64,000 nucleotides of DNA from Hymenoscyphus infarciens (lineage: Eukaryota > Ascomycota > Leotiomycetes > Helotiales > Helotiaceae), in assembly GCA_001414345.1 (NCBI GenBank), contig LLCB01000002.1, positions 124,001 through 188,000 of the forward strand. Direction: 5' to 3'. Position numbers and translations under genes: made by a program. The notes below the pieces were generated by a model. The model was not told where the DNA came from and made no database searches. It worked only from the letters and a program-made list of their open reading frames with translations. Within the stretch, counting starts at the first letter, position 1; the number at the start of each line of letters is the position of its first letter. Below are positions 24,990-35,230 of the stretch, piece after piece.

Positions 24990-26003
24990 TAGTAGCAATG
25001 CTATAATTCGATTCTATTAAGCCTTTATTAAACGAACCCTCGTACTTCTGTAAATACTCTATCGCTAATTCTCACTTCTACCTCTCACCCCTACTATAAT
25101 CTTATACTTGTATACTTAAATTGAATACTAGCCCTTACTAGTACGACCTTGTATAGGGCGTATAACCGTCTCCTAGGAAGCTCGATTAGTAGTAAGCACG
25201 ACGAAAAGCACTACTCTCCTATACCTCAATTTACTCCGCTCTATAACCTATATCTACGAACTCCTCTTTTAGTCTCGAATCTTCTAAATCTTTAATCTAC
25301 TCTATAAAAGTTTGAAACCTATATCTACGAACTTCTCTTTAAGTCCCGAGTCTTTGATCTACTCTACCTTACTAAATCTTTAATCTACTTAATTCACTCC
25401 GCTTTGTAACCTACATCTGCGAACTTAAGTCCCGAGTCTTCGATCTACCCTACCTACTCTACGAAAGTTCGAAACCTACATCTACGAACTCCTTAAGTCT
25501 TGAATCTTCTGATCTATCCTACCTCGCCAAGCCTTCGATCTACCTAGTCCTCTTACACCTCCGCTCTAATGTTAACCTCTAAGACTCAGAAGCTCTCCTC
25601 TCCTCTCCTCTTCTCTTCAACGTTGCTATAGCAACCGCCTAACATACCTACTCGATAGCTTCGCTACTAACTTCTTACTCCTTATAGTTATTACACCCCT
25701 CTAAGACATAGTACAGGCTAGTAGAATACGTTTATAAGGCATAGTTTAAAGCGTTCTCGAGTAACTTAGAAGAGACTAGTTATATATACGCTAGCTAAGG
25801 TGTAGATTCCTCGAAGCCTTTCTCTAATTAGTAAACTAGTATAGGAGAATAGGTAGCTTAAAAGCCCTAGGTTATTTATACCTATACCAAGGTACTATGC
25901 TTAGAGAGGAACCTTACTTAAGGACTAGAAGACGGATTATAGCTTTATTATTTCTTTTTAGTCCTTAGAGCTAACCTTTCTTTTAGAAGGGCATATTATA
26001 GGG

Positions 26004-26174
26004 TACACACGTAACCTAGCGGACCTATATATAGTTACGAAAGTGCTCCGCACTCTCCTCTCTCTTAAGCAGACGTTTTATATACTATACATTAATCATA
26101 TTAAATCTACCTTCTTTTAAGCCTCGACTAGGGCAAGACAACGAATTACATTCAGTACGACCTTTCCTGTGATA
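26004..26174. repeat. right 171-bp terminal direct repeat
   Basis: Begins TACACACGTAACC; the second base is A where the left copy has G. Coding sense of the interrupted gene resumes a few bases after its end. Confidence 0.75.
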
Positions 26175-26287
26175 AAAGGGGAAGATGGTGAGGCTCTTCC
26201 AACAAAGGGACTTGCAACGCGGCAGCCGATGGAACTTGATGAGGTCACCGATCTCCTTCAATTGCTTTCGGGTGCCCTTGGTGGCGT

Positions 26288-26325
<38 letters not shown>
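26288..26325 (+). repeat. 38-base G homopolymer within the broken repetitive gene
   Basis: Lies inside a Leu/Gly-rich repeat. The frame before it continues into a non-homologous tail, while another phase after it gives LGGVLKRGDD, which matches the repeat unit. A change in G number would therefore explain the frameshift. Run length may also be a sequencing or assembly artefact. Confidence 0.6.
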
Positions 26326-26328
<3 letters not shown>

Positions 26329-26981
26329 GGAGGAGTGTTGAAGAGAGGAGATGATGGGATTCTAGCGAAAGACGATATCAACCCAAGTCCTACTCACGAC
26401 CTCGAACGAAGATAAGATCCCGTAACTAGTTTAATCTCTGGACTTCTCACAACACTCGCGCCCATGGTTAGAGTACTTACCGATCCAATCAGCCCGATAT
26501 TTAGTGGAAAAGGACGGAATCGTCGCGTCAAGAAAGACGGTGGTCTTGTGGCTCTAATCCCCGTGACGGAGTCAAGCAAGCGATTCTCGCCGCACTTGTT
26601 GCTGATAATACCGGTCCATTAGCGCCTGTTCTCAACGGTAAAGGGTATGAAAGTGGCATTTCGAAAAGAGATAGCAGTCCTTTGGGTGGTCTCGCAGGCC
26701 TGGGTAGTGCCTCTACCACCCTCACAAGTTCTTTGAAGGATTTGGGACAGCTTGTTGGACCAGATGCTCTTGCGGTTGCAGTTGGCGAGATCACCGATCC
26801 ATTTCTAGGCTGTTTGGGGGTCATAGATATCCTACTAAATGGACCCTCATGGACTTTGTTATCATTTGGAGGTCTCGGTCAGTACTCTGAGTGTGCTAGA
26901 AGCAAGCATCAACTGAAAAGCACAGGACTTCTTTGGAAGGAGTTCATGGTCTCATTTTTCATATGTTTTATTACCCAATAA

Positions 26982-28092
26982 TTTTCTTCATAATTCTCTT
27001 CTCGGAAGACGAGTCGCATGAAAGGACCGGGGTTTCCCTATGTCACTAACCCATAGGAGTACTTGAAACGGTGGCATAAATCACCCGCAAATTGAAAAAA
27101 ACCAGTGCTAGATTAAGAACCAAGAAATCTCTTCGATAATTAGTTTGTGTTGTGGTGCCCTTTTCACAGAATCCGTTGGGAGAATGCTGAACACAAGACG
27201 TGCGCCTAAACTAAAGCCTCTTGACTTACATTTTAATACAATCGAAAGCTGAGATCTGCGAACCGGCAAGTCTAAACGATTTTAAGTGTACTCCACATGC
27301 TATAATCACGTGTAATATCCCTTAACTTTCATGCCCTCTTACCAACCATATAATTCGCCACTCCACAAAAAATCTTGAACTAGGAAGATGTTTTCATGCG
27401 TTGTATTCTCTCAAGCTTCTCATTGGTCAAAAAACTCAGCCCTAAATGACAAACTCTCGGATGAAAGGAGGAGGATCGAGACATTTTAACCAAGCGATGT
27501 TGTCACTTTACTGCCGAAGCCTTGGGATTTTGAGTGTCACCAATTTGAAAACTGGGTCTCTCGGAGATTTTTCACTGGATCCTAGAAGGATGAGGGGTTG
27601 GCAGACGGATGGGAGGTGGAAGTTACCATGAATTGTCAAAGAGTGGAACGGGGTGCGAGGTGCAACAAACGTTGCGATGCGTGCTTGGTTTTTTGTGGGG
27701 GGCAGCGTGTATTCAAAAGTACCTCAAATACTTATGTATTAGGTTATTTAGAGTATGTTGATTCTACTGTATATCGTTATTTGGGTTGGTTTTCTGTAAG
27801 GACGGTGCCCAGTGATTCAACTGAGAATTCCTTTCTGCATCTGAGAGCAACTTAATACACCATCATCAGACCGAAGGTCGAAACGAAAAATCGTCGTTTA
27901 CAATGCCAAAGTCCGTCTCATCAGGCAAGAGATCAGCTCGAACCTCTACTGGCTGTCCACCATGCTTCATAAAAAAGTTACCCTGACTCAAAGGCAACTT
28001 TGATCGTAGGGTATGGTTAGGAAACCACTGAGCCTTTTCATCGCGTCGTCAGCTCTACAAAGAACAAGCCCTGGTGTTATGAGCTCGGCGAA
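26982..28092. other. intergenic region in the accessory block
   Basis: Between the broken repetitive gene and the dioxygenase pseudogene. I see no gene, and open frames show no family resemblance. Confidence 0.45.
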
Positions 28093-29049
28093 CTAGAGTG
28101 TGGAGATTTGTGCGACACGAAAAGGGGTACCAACTTGATAGCCGAGTGCCAGCATAATTCGATAGTGATCACTCTCATTGGGCATTCCCGCGTGCCACGT
28201 CCTCAAATCTCTCAACATGATGTCCCCTTTCTTGCATTCAGGCTGAATTGGAGGTCTCACTTTACGCCTCTCTTCTCTCACATCATCCCGGAGAAATGTC
28301 ATGGGTTCACCAACTCTCAATCTTGCATTTGCTAATTTGGTTTCAGCGGTTGTGACTTGCTGGTCGGCACTGGTTGTATGGGATTCTGTAGATCCAGTTG
28401 TCTTGTTGAAGGAGCATAGTGGAATTTTGGCAATTACGAAGAAGGGACACTATTCACGGTTTAGTAAATTTAAGATGCTTCAGGAAATTCTTGTAGTACT
28501 TGTGGATGGAGGAAGATAATATCTTTGTGTACTGGTTGACGAAGACCGTCCGTGTTGGGCAGAGCATTGTTGCCGGTCATAAAGTTCCAGATAGGATTCG
28601 CTCCAAGATATCTGGTCCCAATAGGTTAATAATCTTGGGAATGTCCGGTTGTACATACGCATTCATGATTTGAATCACGAATGGATTGAAGAATACGTCA
28701 TCGTAGAGATACTCTGCATCCTTTATAGGTGGTCCCTGGAGAATGTTTGCTTGCCAAGATTAGCATCCGAGGTTGTAGGGGGAGAGCACGAACAGTTTAC
28801 GCCCTGGTTGAAGGCTTTGGTGTTGTTCTTCAGCAAATCATCCGCCTCTTTACCCTTGCAAGAGTTTATGTGATCAACGTGTTCGACATCAACAACTGAC
28901 TTGAGCACCACAAAGCCATCCTGATGAAGTGCTTCTAGAGCGGCTTGGATATTTGCATTGCCGTATGAGGAAGACTTCAGTTCTTCCGGAGTGGGGTTTA
29001 TGGTTCGCGGAGCATCAGCATCTTTGGTAGTATCGAATTTCGACGTCAT
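28093..29049 (-). pseudogene. phytanoyl-CoA dioxygenase-like pseudogene
   Basis: Starts at ATG 29049 with a family-like N-terminus (ALEALHQDGFVVLKSVVD), an entry helix and strand of PhyH Fe(II)/2-oxoglutarate oxygenases. The iron-binding HxD is seen in LRQPVHKDIIFLHP, and the distal region DLRTWHAGMPNESDHYRIML has the second His and the 2-oxoglutarate-binding Arg. These pieces lie in different frames. A single-base loss near 28610-28620 separates LGPD from YLGANPIWNFMTG. Stops follow EFPEAS, and the C-terminal part resumes in another frame (FFVIAKIPLCSFNKTTGSTE). So all catalytic parts are recognisable but the gene cannot make a full protein. Such enzymes are common tailoring enzymes in fungal metabolite clusters. 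Confidence 0.72.
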
Positions 29050-29440
29050 TTTGAGATAGGCATTTATGTTTTTAACAGAATTTCAGAAAATTTCTTTAGT
29101 TATCGTTTTTTAAGGTCATGAGTCAGACTGAAAAGATTCGTATTTCCGGGGTGCATTCTACTTCGGGGTTTGGACAATGCACGTGAGTGAAGTTATTTCC
29201 AAATCACGGCGGATAAAGACGATCTTAAGTAAAGCGCCGATGTTTACTTGCCCGCTTTGTTTTTCGGCTCGTTATTTGTACGGAGAAACATAGACGCCGG
29301 TAAAAGGACTGAAGGCCAGCTCGACTCGATATAGTAGACAGTTCTTTATTGTATCATTTCATGTTACTCCATCTGTGGAATTGTGTAAGGAAACGAGGGG
29401 CTAGAGATGAGATACAATTGATATCGCAGGAAATAAGTAT
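29050..29440. other. intergenic region
   Basis: Upstream of the dioxygenase pseudogene; no gene or repeat is supported. Confidence 0.45.
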
Positions 29441-29655
29441 TCAAGCAACATCACAAGAACCACCAAGATTTCCCAAGCCATGCTCTTCACAAGCATCCAA
29501 CACCCGATCTCGAATATACATGATCGCTAAAAAAAGGCACCGAGAAAATGAAGTCTGGGACGGATAGGAATAAGAAATATGATACATACCAGGGCATGGG
29601 ATAAACAGGACTTCTGTTGCACATCGCAATTCCCAATCTGGAAAGTTTTGAGACA
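29441..29655 (-). CDS. possible small two-exon gene
   Basis: Reading minus, an ATG at about 29655 opens MSQNFPDWELRCATEVLFIP. It reaches a GTATGT donor near 29590, and after a TTTAG acceptor near 29528 continues as IMYIRDRVLDACEEHG to a stop at 29441. The total is about 50 residues. The intron has good consensus ends, and the amino-acid composition is protein-like. No family is recognised. It could be the last exons of a gene whose upstream exons I cannot see. Confidence 0.3.
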
Positions 29656-29659
29656 TCAA

Positions 29660-30753
29660 ACAGTTCTAACCCTAGACTCCCGACGGGTGGAAAACAAAAA
29701 TGGCAATCTATAACAAACACAACAGAGCACTCTCAATCCGGCTGTTTCTGGCATTACGAAAAACAAACCCCATTGAAACATATGCCTCGCACTTGCAGCA
29801 AAAAAATTTCTAGAAAGAAAACGCGAAAAAAGAAAATAACAAAACTAACTAACTTGGAAAAGCAAAGTCCCGAGACAAAAACCAAAATCAGCCAAATATC
29901 CAGACAAACAACACTCACCGCCTCAAGCTCAAGCAGGAACACACCCTCTTATACATCCCCAAACCCTCAATCCCTCACTTCCCCTCAACCAAGAAGAAAA
30001 TCATTTGTTGCAAATCGCACCCTCCTCAAACTCCCGTAAAAACGGGGCCCCTATCCCTTCATCTCTTCTCCTTTCCGATTCAATATCGAGAAGAGTACGC
30101 CATCAAAAGTCTTGGAAGGGCCGTTTCATAGTTTCATACCTCCATATCACCCATCCACCAGCTCCATACCTCTTTCCTGAAAATTCCGAAAACTAAAAGT
30201 TTAAAGCAAAGAGATGGTCCGTTCCTGATTTCCAACTTGGCAACCCCCCACCTCGTAACTTATCGGATGTTTTGTTGATGCTTCTCATGCACGATTTTCG
30301 CCTCTTTTTCGTGGTTAATTGAAACACGACCAGAAACCTTTTGGAATAGCTCGCCAAGGGAAAATGAGGGACCTTATGCGGGTAACTGACTTGGAAGTTG
30401 ACACAAGCTGGGAAGAGAAAAGAGGGAGATTGATAGAATTGCAGAGAAGTATAACGATGAAATCTATGTGTGAGAGGGTTCATTTGGGATCGAGAATGGA
30501 AATTGTGCGGTCTGTAATTTCAGTAAAAACCAAATGTTATTTACTTCTCGGATATACAATTGAATCAGAGTGTATCGTATTCGCCAACCACTTAGATGGT
30601 TTCTCGGCGTATTCAAGCTTCGGACACTTCTGCTTGCTTGGGCATAACTGATGGTATGTTCACTGTACCCCGCGTCGGCTGCAATTCCCCCGTGCCCAAT
30701 TCAAAAGCAGCGCCGATCAATTTAATTAGTATCAACTCGGGGAGTATCACTGT
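29660..30753. other. intergenic region, A-rich
   Basis: The plus strand is very A-rich at 29760-29920 (minus strand pyrimidine-rich), which resembles a 5' leader or promoter for a minus-strand gene. No coding region is supported. Confidence 0.4.
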
Positions 30754-31671
30754 TCACCGTGTCCTTTGTGATTTTCTTTGACGCCCATCATCTCCCCCAG
30801 GATGTCTCCTCTTATTTTCTGGGCATCGCGATTGCATATGAGGTCCACCACACCCGTAGCAGGGCCCTTGAGCTGCAACTGGAGCGGGTTTGCCAGACAG
30901 ACTTGTCAACCCATTCAAGTTAATGTCCTTTTTCTTCCGTTGCTTCGCCAGTTCCGCCGTCTTCGATTTTTCTGCCTTCTTCTTCGATTTACGATCTGCC
31001 TTTGAACGTTGAGCAGCTTCCGCGCGAGAAGTCTTGATGAGATTATTCATTGGGTCATCTGAATCGCCGTCAGAATCGTTTGCTGACCCTTCGCTTTCAT
31101 TTTCATCGGAATCGTCGGAGTCCTCTAGCGTGGGGTCCTGTTGCTTCTGCGCAATTGTTAGCAAGATGGCAAAATAACACCCAGGATGAATTACCTCGAG
31201 AAGACGATTGAATTTTCCAAAGCTCCGCCGGCCCACCATGATAGGTTTGTCTTCTAGTCCCTCCTCCACAGATCTGACTTGGTATGGTGATATACTGTCG
31301 AGATTGGCATAGCCTGTCTGAACCACCCGTAATGCCAACGTGGGAGAGACCGCCAACCGGCTATCGTCCTCGAAGCTTAGAACCCATCTCGTATCACCAG
31401 CTTCCGCAGCCTGTCTCTCGAGAGCAACTTGACGTATTGCCTCCTCTTCCGCAAGTGCTTTCTGTACAGCTCTCTGGTCCGCTAAAGCATCGACGCTAAA
31501 GGTCGAAGGCGACGAATCTCCCCCCTTCTTCCGGCGCTTATTTGGAGGTTCTTCTGGTGTCGAGGGCGATGGTGATGCGGGAGATGCAGCGGCTCTTTGC
31601 ATGAATTTCATGGTCAAGAGCCGTGAGGACATGGCCTTTGGCACGCTGCCAGGCGTACTTGCGCTCGCCAT
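30754..31671 (-). CDS. MPP6-like nuclear exosome cofactor with CCHC knuckle
   Basis: The exons are 31671-31195 and 31146-30754, giving 289 residues. The N-terminal signature SSRLLTMKFMQRA and the later MVGRRSFGKFNRLLE are the two hallmark motifs of M-phase phosphoprotein 6, an RNA-binding cofactor that links the nuclear exosome to MTR4. The middle is acidic (SDDSDENESEGS) then Lys-rich. A CCHC zinc knuckle (CYGCGGPHMQSRC) sits near the C-terminus, which is longer than human MPP6. The 48-nt intron (31194-31147, GTAATT...GCGCAG with GCTAAC branch motif) is open in frame; without splicing 16 residues would interrupt the second motif. It is divergent from the complex I subunit gene, with 296 bp between starts. 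Confidence 0.82.
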   Translation of the reverse strand: MASASTPGSVPKAMSSRLLTMKFMQRAAASPASPSPSTPEEPPNKRRKKGGDSSPSTFSVDALADQRAVQKALAEEEAIRQVALERQAAEAGDTRWVLSFEDDSRLAVSPTLALRVVQTGYANLDSISPYQVRSVEEGLEDKPIMVGRRSFGKFNRLLEVIHPGCYFAILLTIAQKQQDPTLEDSDDSDENESEGSANDSDGDSDDPMNNLIKTSRAEAAQRSKADRKSKKKAEKSKTAELAKQRKKKDINLNGLTSLSGKPAPVAAQGPCYGCGGPHMQSRCPENKRRHPGGDDGRQRKSQRTR

Positions 31672-31967
31672 GATGGCGATGGAGATGAATAACCCCGAAT
31701 TACGAAATGCAAATATCGATCAAGTTGGATGTGTCCTGTTCATCTGCCTGCCTGCTCCAGCTGTTGCGTTAGTTGTTCGGTTCAAAGTCTTTCATGACCT
31801 CCACTTGGTTGAGTGCGAGTGGTATGAGAATCAAGAAATGTTTGGGCTGTAAACCTTGTTCGCGAGCCCAGGCCCCTCCATAATTATGTAATCAAAAGTC
31901 CCCGAGCTCCAAATTCCGCGACGACGAGTGAAGTTCAACAACCACAAGCAATTGAACCATCACCACC

Positions 31968-32746
31968 ATGCTTCCCACCGTGCGATCAAGAGCCGTATGG
32001 CAATTGTCGAGAAGGGCTCAGGTCGCTGCCCGCAGAAGTTATGCCTTTACCGCCAATGATAAGGAGGTGGTCAACGACTCGAAACCCCCAAAGCAGGTCC
32101 CAAATGTCTCCAAGACCAACGAACTACCAAGCGAATCGCCACAATCATCTGCGGCATTACAGGAGAATGTAGAGGATGCAGAGAGTCTACGAACCTCGCA
32201 GGCGCCGAACAGACTAGCTACCTGGTCCAAGAGCCAGAATCCTAGGGCCAAGGCAATGTCAGGACCAAGGTTTGAACAAACCATTATGAGCGCACAGGTA
32301 TATCATCCAGGTTCGCAGATTTATATTGAATCACATACTAATAATTACAAGCCCATGCCTCAAGCTGCCATTGGGTTGATCCATCAGCAGCCAGTCCACT
32401 GGACACACGACCGAATTGTATCTTGTAACGGAGGTGGTGGAGCGTTGGGACACCCCAGAATCTTCATCAATACCGACAAACCTCAAATATGCATGTGCGA
32501 ATATTGTGGCAATCCTTTTGTAAGTAGTCGCCTATGCACGAATTTGGATGGGAACCAATTGCGATTGGCGGGGTCCTTCCGAGTCTTTTGGGCAGACAAT
32601 AACTAACTTTCATCCAGGCCAACGAGCACCACCGCGAACACCTCGAGTCACTCCCAGAAACCACATATCCATTGCACGCGAAAGGAGCAGAAGCAGAGGT
32701 ATCCGAGCCACAACGAGTTACCGATGAGGTGCTTGCGCAGAGATAG
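31968..32746 (+). CDS. CHCC zinc-finger mitochondrial protein, NDUFS6-type complex I subunit
   Basis: The exons are 31968-32519 and 32618-32746, giving 226 residues. The N-terminus is a basic targeting sequence (MLPTVRSRAVWQLSRRAQVAARRSYAF). The C-terminal half has the CHCC zinc site: Cys in RIVSCNG, His in GGALGHPRIFI and the pair in ICMCEYCG. That is the NDUFS6/13-kDa subunit pattern; this subunit sits in the NADH-oxidising arm of complex I and helps late assembly. Fungal databases often carry this family under the name lactobacillus shifted protein. The join reads CGNPFANEHHREHLES. The linker of about 90 residues between targeting signal and zinc domain is longer than in animals. Confidence 0.85.
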
Positions 32747-35050
32747 AGGGGAAGATGTGAAAGGGAGTTTGGGAATTGAGATTGTACATATGATATTAGA
32801 GGAAACGGTTGTTTTCATAGGTTCCATGGATGGATTGAACAAGTGAGCTATGTGGTAAAAGTGTGCTTGAAAACCCTCATGCATACTTTTTTTTCGATCT
32901 ATTCTTTTTCTTCCCGTTTTCCTCCTATGGCTTGGCGGTTTGGAAGACGCAGGAGATTGGTCGTTAATTCGCGGCTACCTACTCGTCTTCTAGTAGCCCA
33001 AGGACAATTGGCTACAAATATTATCTGAGGGTATTTCCTCTAAACCTTCTTGAAGAGCCAGTGGGTGTTCGTGGAGCAATGGCTACGACTCTCCTTGATG
33101 TATTTCTGGTAGGGGCATTCATTCCATACCATTGCATCTCTCCTTTTTTACACTTTGCGTATAATTTTAGCTCAAAGCTCACGTTCCTGAGTTTCCTCCA
33201 TAAAATGTATAGTTAACGACAACACAGAAAGGTTGTGGAGAGCAAACTCTCAAATTTGCAATCGTCTCTTGATCAGGCTTCACTTGATTGACCGGGGTAC
33301 ACACTCTTGTGCCTGGTGTCCGCTCACACTCACTCTACTCTTACTCTCTCCTCCCTTTCCTCTTTCCCTCTTTCCTCAAACAACCAGAGAAGCACATGCA
33401 ACAACAACAGCAATCTTCCATCGGCATTTCCGAGTACGGCACTCAATTGAATCTCGATCGTCAGTTCCTTGATCGAGATTCAAGCAGAATCTCGGCTCCC
33501 CTTCCCCCCGCGTCGGCTCCCAGGGGGAGAAATAACCTTCCGTTCTGAGGCACGGCCGCCCTACTAAAACCTTCCTTAATCTTCACACTATATCACAATG
33601 TATCACGCGGCTAAAAGATTTCGCAAAAATATAACAAAAATACTAATCGATCTCTAGATCTCTTTCAAAGAAGTGCACTGGGTCTTATAACTTTTTAACA
33701 GGTGCTTGTGGAAGCTGGGGTGTCTTAAATCGGCAGGTTTTTTCTCTCTCTGAGAGGTCGGGAGTATGCAACGCCCACCCTCCTTGAAGAAAATGAAGAT
33801 CTGATAAGAACACCACACCCTCGATTTCTTGAAAGAGACACCTCGAAAAAAAAGGATGGAGGGTAAAAGCGTGTGGTGAGATGGAAGGGAGTGAAACTGG
33901 GAGTGTAGATGCTGTGTTTGTGTGTATGTGGTGTATGTTTAGGTTGAGGTTGTTCAAATGTGTGTATGCGTGTGCATGAGGAAGAGGGGGTATCAAAGAA
34001 TATGGATATGAAGCTGGAAGGGTGTTGATGAAGTGACGATGCAGATTTTGACTCTAGAACTTCGGGGTCTGGAGTCTCGAGTCTCAAGTCTCGAGTGGTG
34101 ACGATCTTTGTTATTTGCACTTGTGTGTGTGAGTGTATGCGATGTACTTAGAATGTGCACGCGAATAGGGATACCTGAGAGGATGGCGGTGGAGGGTTTG
34201 GATGAAGTGACATTGCAGCTGCAGTATTTGATTCGAGAAACGAATGCAACAAGGGGTTTGAAGTCTAGAGTTGGGAAGTCTAGATCTGGTATGTGACGAA
34301 ATCTGATTCTTGCATTGAAATTGGTGGGTGGAAGAGTAGAGAAGCATTGTAGAGTTTAGAGTCTCGAGTTGAGAGTTGAGAGGTACTGATAGCAATGTTG
34401 ATTCTGATGGAAACGGAAATGGAAATGGAAATGGAAAGATGGTCGTGTATACCGATCGATCATCGGTTATTCCAGTAAAAGATTAATCAATTTCAATTTT
34501 GCACTTTTAAAATTCGTTCATCGGTCCAAAGTCTTTCTCAGCTTCTTTCAGAATCTTCTTCTGTGTCTATGACTCTGCGAAAACGTCCAGGGGAAGTAAA
34601 TAATCAAGAAGCATGAAGCGATTCGAGGTAACAATTAACCCAAACGAGTAAGTCAACATCACCACTTTCCATGTAATAAACAAGGTGGCTCAAAGCCCCA
34701 CCTCAAGTCTAAAATGGACGCGAGAAATTGGAGTTCCAGATCTCCGTTCGATCATCCGCTCCATCACCTGGTGGTAACTGATATAAACTCTACATCTTTC
34801 TCCTCTCTCTTTCCTCCCTCATTACCTCTTCTCATAAGATCCGCGAAGTAACACACCATACCCAAGCCATGAAAACACAAACAACAGATTCAACTCTCAT
34901 CTTCGTTGTAGTATAGGGGAGCAACACCCTCGCATTTAAAATCATATCCATATGAACAATGTATCTTCAACACCTCCCTTTTCCCAAATGGAGACAAAAG
35001 AAAGTAGAACCGCAAAGATAACACAGCCTAGATGTTAATATCAATCATAT
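32747..35050. other. gene-poor region with simple repeats
   Basis: No supported gene. It holds GT-rich tracts at about 33905-33980, repeated GTCTCGAGT motifs near 34070-34100, and an AAATGG hexamer array at about 34408-34436. A 50-codon open frame beginning MQQQQQSS near 33396 has no other support. Confidence 0.45.
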
Positions 35051-35230
35051 ACCATACATAGTATATAATATATTACCTATTGTTACACTATGACTAACTT
35101 CTAATAAACTTCCATCTCAGACTTTACTAGAAACAGAATATATTTCATCGTTATCTAGCTCTACACCACTCAATTTAAAAAAAGAACGTGAACTAACATT
35201 ATAAATAAGACCAAGTGTTGTAATATTAAA

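Larger units (their letters stand above)
24819..26174. mobile_element. 1.36-kb element with 171-bp terminal direct repeats, RIP-like
   Basis: Flanked by direct repeats at 24819-24989 and 26004-26174, equal in length and differing almost only by C/T or G/A changes, as expected for LTRs after RIP. The interior (about 1 kb) has no coding sequence and is rich in TA, with degenerate repeats around 25240-25520 (variants of CTACGAACTC...CTTAAGTC). The size fits a terminal-repeat element in miniature or an internally deleted LTR element. A 4-bp GGGG precedes the left end and follows near the right end, but the target duplication is unclear. Confidence 0.7.
24442..26981 (+). pseudogene. broken gene for a secreted, internally repetitive protein with KR sites
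   Basis: Starts with a short hydrophobic leader (MQLTTVLLLGAS). Intron 24479-24558 (GTAAGT...GACAG) leads to SNKELAHSKRQLQDLG. Units of about 45-50 residues then recur, each with a Leu/Gly-rich stretch (LGALSALLGPLGG) and a GGVLK-G-D motif: GGVLKGRDNED, GGVLKG, GGVLKRGDDG, and a weaker VLNGKGYESG. Dibasic KR sites (SKRQ, SKRD) suggest Kex2 processing. The frame is cut after about 24818 by an inserted element (24819-26174), resumes at about 26178, is shifted by a 38-base G run (26288-26325), stops near 26413 and continues in shifting frames, including GGLAGLGSASTTLTSSL, to about 26981. I do not recognise the family. The allele is dead as written. It could be an effector-like, surface or peptide-precursor gene. 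Confidence 0.65.

Noticed and set aside
24838..26100. CRISPR-like or direct-repeat array
   Set aside because: Repeats are degenerate, lack regular spacers and lie in a eukaryotic transposon remnant.
26085..26381. Proline-rich minus-strand protein
   Set aside because: It is the complement of the G homopolymer in the broken repetitive gene.
34407..34437. AAATGG array as a regulatory element
   Set aside because: A plain hexamer microsatellite with no adjacent gene start.
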